11,734 bases of DNA, taken from contig JAOXYB010050713.1 in NCBI GenBank assembly GCA_028565635.1, forward strand, positions 1 through 11,734, given 5' to 3'. Below, one piece after another: positions 1-7,700 of the stretch. A program made the position numbers and the translations under genes. The notes beneath the pieces were generated by a model. The model ran no database searches. It worked only from the letters and a program-made list of their open reading frames with translations, and was not told the origin of the DNA. Source of the DNA: Phoronis ovalis (lineage: Eukaryota > Phoronida > Phoronidae). How positions within the stretch are numbered: position 1 is the stretch's first letter; each line of letters begins with the position of its first letter.

Positions 1-418
1 CATCTGGAGGTCAAAGTTCAAACCCTCAAAATTCAGAAAGCATAGAAGTCAAGAAATCCCAAAGAAATGAATTTCTACTATTTGCTGAAAATTTCATAAA
101 TGATGTTGAAAGGTGATTTAGAGATCAGATAACGTTCATAAAAGCCAATATGAGCAACCTGCCTTTGCTAAAAGGCTATCTAGTTTACATATATTATTGT
201 ATCCACCAGCTTTCACAGAAACTCTGTTCATTGTTATAAAAGCACATATTAGTACTAACTACTATAAATTTATAGAATTTAATTAATATTTCCAATGACT
301 AATATCAGCCTGTCCAAACCATTGCTGATGTAATTTTGGCTGACTATACCAAAACATTGACTTATGATATAGTGTTGGCTGTTCTTTTAAATTGATCAGG
401 TATGTTGTTTTGTTTTAG
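1..418 (+). other. 3' part of a ZCCHC24 intron
   Basis: This AT-rich stretch has no open frame resembling a gene. It ends in a pyrimidine-rich acceptor, TTTTGTTTTAG at 408-418, directly before the ZCCHC24 exon. In vertebrate ZCCHC24 the residues just before this exon form a CCHC zinc knuckle. No such knuckle is encoded in any plus-strand frame here, so the upstream exon lies outside the window. Confidence 0.85.
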
Positions 419-901
<483 letters not shown>

Positions 902-1580
902 ATTGGACTCGAAACCATCAAGTTTTATGTTGTGAGGAACAACAAAGAAAAGTTTTTACTGTATATGTGATTTCAAGTACATCAAAGCGATGTGAATTTA
1001 TGGTAATGTTGTTATTTGTCTCAAGTCTGTTTATTGGCTGAATGCAAATATTTATAATTAATATAAAAGATTGTAATGGCTACAAGTGATGAAACCTGTA
1101 TATTGGAACCATTTTAAATCAGATACAAAACCATATCTTTAAAAAATATCTTTGAAACTCCTCCAGGTGAAATCAAAGAGTACATTTCTAACCAACATGT
1201 AGTAAAAGATTTCTAAATAGTGTATTTGCTAATAATAGCGAAACACCTTGTTAGATAAGATATTTGTTTGAAATATGATATATTTATCAAAGGCTGTGAT
1301 TAGGAGGACTTGCAGCTACACACTGCTGTTTTTGATAGTGCTAGAACGTCAACAGACATGCTGTCACATTCTTTAATACATTCTGGTTGAAATTTCTTTT
1401 CATAGAGTTGTCATTTTTTTTAAGTATCTGGTATCAGGTCCCAATTAATCTACATCAATTGTTCAAAGTTCCTGATGTCTTTGATTAATATGTATTCAGT
1501 TATGTTGTGGCAAATGCTTCTTTGGCAAGAGGACAGCTGCGGGATGCAAGTCAAAGCGAGTGTATGATGTATTTTCCAAC

Positions 1581-1588
1581 ACATTCCA
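1581..1588 (+). promoter_or_regulatory. miR-1 family seed match (8-mer)
   Basis: ACATTCCA is the full 8-mer complement of the miR-1 seed, in sense orientation in the inferred ZCCHC24 3' UTR. I see no extended 3' pairing. A chance match in this length of UTR is plausible. Confidence 0.25.
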
Positions 1589-2466
1589 TCTATTTAGTTA
1601 CTTGTCACTCTCTTCATAATTAATTTTTAAATCTTCCTAAATTGCAGGTAGCTACATAACTGTTATTAATATGTTGGTGTTATCACTTGTATGCCATTTA
1701 CAGCTTTCCATTGACATCATGGTGAAGGCACTTGCATCGTTGGGTAAATTTTTGTATATATTTTGAAACTGCAAAGTTGTGATGATAAACGTTTATATAA
1801 ACGTGATGCTTTATTGTGTAACCGTCCCTGATTGATCTCCTTGACATGAAGTGCCAAAATATGCTATTAACGTCTGATACTCACAGACAGTCCAAATGAC
1901 GGGCACAGTGTGTTTACTTTGTCAAGTGATTTAGATGTGCAAATACAAAATATAGTAAAATGTAGGTTGCAAGAAAAAACAATTGTATGAGACAAGGAAT
2001 AGAGGTAGCACAAGCTTTGAGTCACTGAGTGAGTGTTTTTAATTAAAATGTGTAATATCATAGTTACTAGTTGTGATAATAATCATAAGTTAATATGGTA
2101 AGTTTTTGTGAAATTGTGGTAGACAGCGCGAGATATTGAAATATACTAATGATGTGCCTGTACTACTGGGTACCACACATGTTATTGTGATGGGATGTGT
2201 AAATGTTGCCGATTACAAAGTCTAAGAGATTGCTTTTATGCCTTCAGTAAGAATTTATATCGATTGACTGTAATATGTACATTTTGTTTCGTTATAGATG
2301 AAAATTGTTTTAGAAGTTTTTGTATATTTTCTGACAACATTTCTATTTTGAGAATCTGCTGAAAACTGTTGAAGGCAAGTAGTCATGTACATGACCAGAA
2401 GAGAGCAGGCTGCAAATACCCAACATGTTTTGCTTGCTGGGGCATAAGTATTACGTAATTGTATGG

Positions 2467-2472
2467 AATAAA
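2467..2472 (+). terminator. Possible proximal poly(A) signal (AATAAA)
   Basis: AATAAA is followed by the GU-containing stretch AAGGTTGTGCAGTG. It is one of five plus-strand hexamers in the inferred ZCCHC24 3' UTR, and its use cannot be judged from sequence. Another copy lies at 2889-2894. Confidence 0.35.
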
Positions 2473-3325
2473 AAGGTTGTGCAGTGAAACAACTAATAGT
2501 GCCCCTTATGTTCATTATTATATGTATTGTCAATTGATATTATATCTGTATTATTTTGGTCCCGTTTGAAGTGAAGTTTATGAAAATTTATTATATATTT
2601 AAGATTTGATGTGTGTATAATTAGAACAATTGTTTTTAGTGCTTTTAAAAAAAGTTAATGTAATTTTTTACTCATTTATATTCAGTGATTATATTTCGTA
2701 GTAATGTAATAGAAATATAAATTAATGTATTTGTAAAGTTTGGTTTCTAACAATAGAAAATTTAATATGTCGCAGTTCCACTATTTATTATTAAAAGAAA
2801 GGCCATCAAATTTGAGTGGAAAACATGCGAGGTTAATGATTTCTGTAAAAGGTAAAATATCATATTAGTTGCATTTTTGTCTAAATAGAATAAAGGTATG
2901 ATATTTTTCACTGTATTTGTATGTTTGTTCATCTTCAGCTGCCTTTGTTAAAATCTTAAAAGAATCACAGAAAAAGAGAACATTTTGTATTTCTCTGATT
3001 CCTTTACATGGGAAACTAATTTGTAAATATGTGACCAGTGATTAGTTATTACCAATTTGTGTTTGCATACTATTCAGTTGTGATGTGTACTTTAGTAGTA
3101 AGATTTCATTGTTTGAGAGTTCTTGTTATTGTTATAGCTATATCTATATATTACTAAATATGAATATTTTAAGGTTTTATGATATATATAATAGTTAATC
3201 TGTTACACATAAAATAAGTTTATCCATTTAACAGTTGTAAGAACTAATGATTCAACAAAATGCCATAGGAACTCCAGAAAGTAACAATTTTGTCAGCATG
3301 AATGTTGTACAAGAATGTGTTTATA

Positions 3326-3331
3326 AATAAA
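3326..3331 (+). terminator. Possible poly(A) signal just before the miR-124-like site
   Basis: This AATAAA lies in TTATAAATAAATATC. Cleavage 10-30 nt downstream would fall at about 3341-3361, inside or next to the miR-124-like site at 3340-3357. Confidence 0.4.
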
Positions 3332-3339
3332 TATCTGCT

Positions 3340-3357
3340 GCATTCACAAGTGCCTTA
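3340..3357 (+). promoter_or_regulatory. Extended miR-124 target site
   Basis: GTGCCTTA at 3350-3357 pairs with nucleotides 1-8 of mature miR-124. GCATTCAC at 3340-3347 pairs with nucleotides 12-19. The gap is two target bases (AA) facing three miRNA bases. Sixteen of about twenty miRNA positions therefore pair, with a central bulge typical of animal target sites. The miRNA sequence is from memory. The site lies in sense orientation in the inferred ZCCHC24 3' UTR. Confidence 0.6.
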
Positions 3358-3584
3358 CTTGATAAGTGATCTTGGAAACTAACATGTTTGAAAGTTGTGA
3401 TAGTGTTTTAAAGCTTAATACATATAGATGTAGATATTTTGTATTTTTTTGTACGTTTTGTTAGGAAATCCTTACTGTAATCTAAAGTATTGGCGTGGCA
3501 CTGTGACATTGGATGTTCGGATACGAGCTTTTGAGTTCTCCTGGAACTTGTGTAAACTTCAATACGATTATGCAAAAATCTGGT

Positions 3585-3594
3585 TGTAAATAAA
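3585..3594 (+). terminator. Possible poly(A) signal overlapping a Pumilio motif
   Basis: TGTAAATAAA combines the Pumilio-type element TGTAAATA at 3585-3592 with AATAAA at 3589-3594. It lies downstream of the miR-124-like site, so a transcript ending here would keep that site. Confidence 0.4.
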
Positions 3595-3734
3595 AAGGAG
3601 TTTCAATTCAATGCTATGAAAATCTGAACAGCCAATGCAATTACTTGATTTAGATTAGGGATGCATAGTACTAGATGATGTCCAGCTGCTCCACTGTAAG
3701 TGAGTCAGTTGGAATTGTGAATTCCTTTGTGCCA

Positions 3735-3740
3735 AATAAA
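3735..3740 (+). terminator. ZCCHC24: Candidate distal poly(A) signal of ZCCHC24
   Basis: AATAAA lies in GCCAAATAAAGAAATG and is followed by T/G-rich sequence (GTTTTAGCTGATCTTG). It is the last plus-strand hexamer before the inferred MTTP 3' end, so it is my best guess for the distal end of the transcript. Confidence 0.45.
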
Positions 3741-3755
3741 GAAATGTTTTAGCTG

Positions 3756-4010
3756 ATCTTGAATTTCAAGTTTTTTCACTGTTGACAATCATCTCTCAGA
3801 ATGTTGGAACTTTCAATATCATAATATTTCGTCATTCCCATCTGGTTACATTTCCCGTCGTGTTTCAGTGATGTCAGCATGACATCTTGGAAAGAATGGC
3901 AGCTAAGGTCACTCACAATCTGGCAAGTCTGTGATCGTCCTGACCTAACTGGTAGCCGGGCAATATTACGTGGAAAATTAACTGCACACGGGTGGTGTTG
4001 TTTTACCCAT
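3756..4010. other. Short spacer between convergent gene ends
   Basis: This is the inferred gap between the distal ZCCHC24 and MTTP poly(A) sites. Open frames overlap on both strands (3879-4082 plus, 3776-4078 minus). Neither resembles a known family or the missing parts of either neighbour, so I do not call a gene. Confidence 0.4.
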
Positions 4011-4024
4011 ATTGGTGAAAAGAT

Positions 4025-4030
4025 TTTATT
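4025..4030 (-). terminator. MTTP: Candidate MTTP poly(A) signal
   Basis: The minus strand reads CTAAATAAAATC here, with AATAAA about 540 nt after the MTTP stop codon. I found no other AATAAA on this strand between it and the stop. Confidence 0.5.
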
Positions 4031-4565
4031 TAGAAAGTTTGGCTGTTCTATGGATGTATCCCAGAGTGGGAGTTCCAAATGAGTACTGAACTACTGACTA
4101 ATTTTGATAAACTGAAATAATATGTGAACTGAAATGGTAGGTATTACATACTTTGTTAAAATTCATAAAGTGGAGTCAGTTTCACTGTGAATGACTACCA
4201 GTCAATTTGGGATGTCTGGTACCTGATTATCTAAGGGATACATGGATATAGCAAACTTGTGGGATAAGAACTTATTCGTAATGGATCAGGATTCCATCAA
4301 AGGTAATTGACGTTTACCCAATTTAAAGGTTACAGAGACCAGAAAGATTTCCAAGGACGAGTCGGACTTTGTAACACATGTAAGACTTGGTACAATTTCT
4401 CCATATCATTATTGTATTATAATTAAGGTTAATTTGCATAAAAAGGTGTGCATATTTCATAATTATGCATAATATCATTCGCAATGTAATCATTTTACAA
4501 ATTAAAGCTAAAGTTAACTTTAAAAAATAATGTTAATAACAAAATATGCAATTGTAAGTCTTCAA
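4031..4565 (-). other. MTTP: MTTP 3' untranslated region
   Basis: This AT-rich stretch lies between the MTTP stop (TAG, complement of 4566-4568) and the candidate AATAAA at 4025-4030. I see no coding potential. It is assigned by position only. Confidence 0.55.
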
Positions 4566-4713
4566 CTACTGATCAACCAGTAAAATTTTGCATTGTTCAG
4601 AATTTCTTTGACTTAAGGAAAATGAGGTGCCTTCCAATTTTCTTGTTCTTTTAATATTTGTCTTGAATTGCTTCTCAAATGCTTTTGCAGTTTCAATTTT
4701 CGATACTGTTTCA
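4566..4713 (-). CDS. MTTP: MTTP terminal coding exon
   Basis: The acceptor CCTGTTACAG precedes the exon. Its first base completes a His codon begun in the previous exon, and 48 codons plus TAG follow. The C-terminal part reads EGTSFSLSQRNSEQCKI. It aligns without gaps to the human G865-C878 segment: the final Cys is kept and the Cys beside G865 is Thr. Only six residues and the stop follow that Lys, so the tail is shorter than in human. It was found by its splice phase and its NSE-x-C motif, because it is too short to stand out as an open frame. Confidence 0.88.
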
Positions 4714-7700
4714 CTGTAACAGGCAAGGTTAAGTTAATTTTTTTGTTTACACTGACAAAATTTCATATATTACTAAGTTCTATTCTTGGTACAACAATAT
4801 TTTTTCCTCAAACACATTTGGCATGATCTTATCCCGGGGATCTTATGTACTGTCATGTCCCAAATATTTTGGTTGCTACTACACAAACTGTTAGTGGAAG
4901 ATATCTCCAAATATTTTTGGCGTATTTTCTGGGCAGTTTCTGTTCTGCGTGCTTAGTGCATTACATCTTGAAGCTTTCGTTTACTAGAGTTCTTGGAACA
5001 ACTATCAAATGGTGTGAACCAAAACATTGTTGTTCATTAAAATGTGTTCAAAGGTTCATGACATTGGAATTTTATACGAAGATCAGAGAATTGTACCAGT
5101 GAAGAAGATGAGTACAAATAAATCTGCAATGCACATCATGGACAATGATGATTATTGATATTTCGCTTCTAAAATAAAGCGAGCATTTAAAACTATAAAC
5201 TAAAGCTTTCTCTGTACAGTATACACTTGTAGATCGTTCATGATGACAGAAGTAAAGTATAAGAATTATCACTCACTGAAGTGTAAATGGTGGCTGCTCC
5301 ATTTGCAAGCACATTTTAAATGGCATTTCGTAGAAGTCAACATCAGTTGTGAAGTCAATCTTAGAGGCTGCTTCAGCATTAAATGTTAAACCAGTTTTAA
5401 AAAGTGATGTTTCTATCTGTACTTTTCCATGAATTGCCATTGCACCACTGAAAAACAAATAAATGGGTCGGTGTTTATGCAACAAAAAAGTTTTTGACGT
5501 CAAAATTTAATTTTGTTCAATATGGTTGTCAACTTTTGAAACAAATCTTGAGAGTGCCGCTAGTCACTTGGTGTTAGAAAACAAAAGGACAAAAAGTACA
5601 GAATGCAATCATAAACTGACTGCATTTTATGTACTTTGATAAAATCACATGTTTAACTGATAGGCAGAGTATCTATATAACAGGTAAGTATTAGAAGTAC
5701 AAAAATTACATCAGCAGTTTGCAAAATAACGCGAAACCTGATTTAGCCAAAACTTATCCTGAAGGTGTTTGGTAGACTTATGTTTGGACATAAAACGATA
5801 TCCAATCAATATGGCGAAATACTATTGAACACAAGAATCAAGTTCTTAAAGTAATTTACATACTAAGCATTTAACACGTTCATAGTAATATAAATTCCCC
5901 AGGGGAGGGGTGAGTACTGCTATTCACAGCAACTGTGTATATATATGCCACCTTATGGCCTCATTTTTTCAGCCTCCACTTTTATTGTGGACACATTTTA
6001 TGTTTATTTAACATTTATTTAATTATAATGGGGTATGCTCTTTGCATGGGATATATTTCAATAAATGATTATTTATTGCAGGGCGCTGCATTTTTGGTTG
6101 TAAATTTCTGGGATTTTATTTACTGTTTTTGCCACGAGATGAATTCAAGGATTTTTTACCACTGGGTAAGGTTTTGCAAATAAATTTACCGTCCATGATG
6201 GGAATGCAATTTTTACCAAGGGGTAAAGGTTCTTTACCATGGGCCTCACACTTCCACCAAGTAATTTGGTAAGTGCCCCCGTGATAAATTCCACCAAGTA
6301 ATTTGGTAAGTGCCCCCGTGATAAATTCCACCATGCTTTTTAAAAGTACTATTTACCATACAGGTACCATATTATGCACCAGAAGCACTTTGGTATACAC
6401 CTACCTGTTTGTAACAATGGAATGGGAGTTTCGACTCCAAAGACTAATGCTAATAGAGCCAGAGAGATCAAAAGATACACAACCAAGAATTTCTAGTTCT
6501 GCAATTAAACCATTTTGTAGATGGAGCCTTTGTGTATGATCATGGAGCAATAAATTGCCCTGAAATATTAGAAAAAAAAATTTCAGTGTCAAAATGCTAC
6601 ACAACATACATGTATCATTGTCAACTATAATGTGATTCATGTTGGCTTGTTTTGTCACTAAAAAAGATCATATTTGTTCAGATGAGACGAGATGTATTTG
6701 TTGGAGATGAGACTTTATTACTTCAATTAAGTCATGGTTGCTACCAATGTTAAGGGAAATTGGGTGTGTAAAAATTGGTGTATAAATAAAATGTGAAATA
6801 TACCGATTGACATTGAACTCAGCTCCTAATTATAAACCACTGGAGCCGATTAACACAAGAAAATAATACCATTTACATTCAAATTCGTATCAGAAAATGA
6901 TAATTATGTACATTGTTTCACATCAGAATGAATTGTCAAGACAATGCAAACAATACCTGCAAAACAGATGTAGGAGTACTTGGTGCTCTCCAGACAGCAG
7001 ACATTAAACCACCTTGACCTTCAAAGAATGTCACAGGACGAAGTGATACGTCCATCAAATCAAGGGCTAAACCCGCAGTCACTTCTTCATCACTACCTGA
7101 ATCATCGCTTCCATCACTGCCTGCAACGGCTTCAAGGCCACGTGCAAACAGACCAAACTGTAACAAATACAGATTTCAGTTTCAGCAAAACTTAACAAGT
7201 CCAGAAAATCCTAATTGACTTAACTGTACTGTGTTACAATTTTTATTACATATTTTACTAAATGATTGATGAACAGACTTCTACAAATTTTTGCAACTGT
7301 TTAGGTGCACGTAAGTTCTGAGAAAATTCAAATACTCAACACAGTAATTTGTTTCAGTTACTCCATGTAAACAACAACAATACATTGTGGTCGACACAAA
7401 ATTTTGACTTTATTCTGCAAATTGCCACACTGTGTACTAAATTTTTAAAAAACGTTCCACCATTTGTCAAGAACTGCATTGCATATGACTTGAAATAGCA
7501 GACCCTTAGATTAACTGTATGTGCAGTGCACACAATATGTAATAATTCCTGACAGAAATACAACCAGCTTGTACTTACTGATATTAAAGGCATTGTTTGC
7601 TTCCTTCCTTGTAAGAAGACATTCATATTACTTTTCTTCATGATACCAACATTTGAGTTTTCCAGGTATAGGCCAAAAGTACAGTTGGTATCTTCAGTCT

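Larger units (their letters stand above)
902..3755 (+). other. ZCCHC24 3' untranslated region (long, AT-rich)
   Basis: This is about 2.8 kb without a convincing gene. It is inferred to be 3' UTR because it follows the stop directly and holds several AATAAA hexamers, the last at 3735-3740. It contains Pumilio-type UGUANAUA motifs at 1753, 3022 and 3585, an extended miR-124-like site at 3340-3357, a miR-1 seed match at 1581-1588 and a 14-bp palindrome at 2382-2395. The short minus-strand frames at 1867-2061 and 2255-2533 have no recognisable similarity or gene structure. The true 3' end is unknown, so part of this could be intergenic. Confidence 0.6.
5448..6404 (-). other. MTTP: Longest complete MTTP intron, with repeat DNA
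   Basis: This 957-nt GT-AG intron has donor AG|GTAGGT and acceptor TTTTTCAG. About half of it, roughly 5895-6333, is repeat-like sequence annotated separately. The frames over that part follow from the repeats. Confidence 0.9.

Noticed and set aside
2003-2012. let-7-like AGAGGTAG sequence
   Set aside because: Similarity ends after the seed-like word, and I see no hairpin partner.
1867-2533. Minus-strand frames of 64 and 92 codons
   Set aside because: No family resemblance, and they lie in the AT-rich 3' region of ZCCHC24. Chance frames.
3340-3430. A miR-124-like gene on the minus strand
   Set aside because: The minus strand contains TAAGGCACTTGTGAATGC, but no complementary arm lies within about 70 nt on the side where a precursor would need it.
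3776-4082. Overlapping open frames on both strands (100 and 67 codons)
   Set aside because: No similarity I recognise. The real MTTP end was found at 4566-4713, so these are not needed to complete either gene.
4825-4846. GATCTTAT direct repeat around CCCGGG
   Set aside because: Too short to call a target-site duplication, and nothing is inserted between the copies except six bases.
4845-5102. 85-codon plus-strand frame inside the last MTTP intron
   Set aside because: The Cys-rich hydrophobic reading fits no family I know and shows no splice or start context. It is probably chance in an intron.
5072-5272. Candidate last MTTP exon reading QFICTHLLHWYN after an acceptor near 5124
   Set aside because: It fits the phase, but lacks the conserved NSE-x-C ending and soon hits a stop. 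The 4713-4566 exon fits far better.
6116-6334. Minus-strand frame with repeated GALTKLLGGI-type peptides
   Set aside because: The peptide repetition comes from the 37-bp and TTTACC repeats in the DNA, not from a protein-coding repeat.
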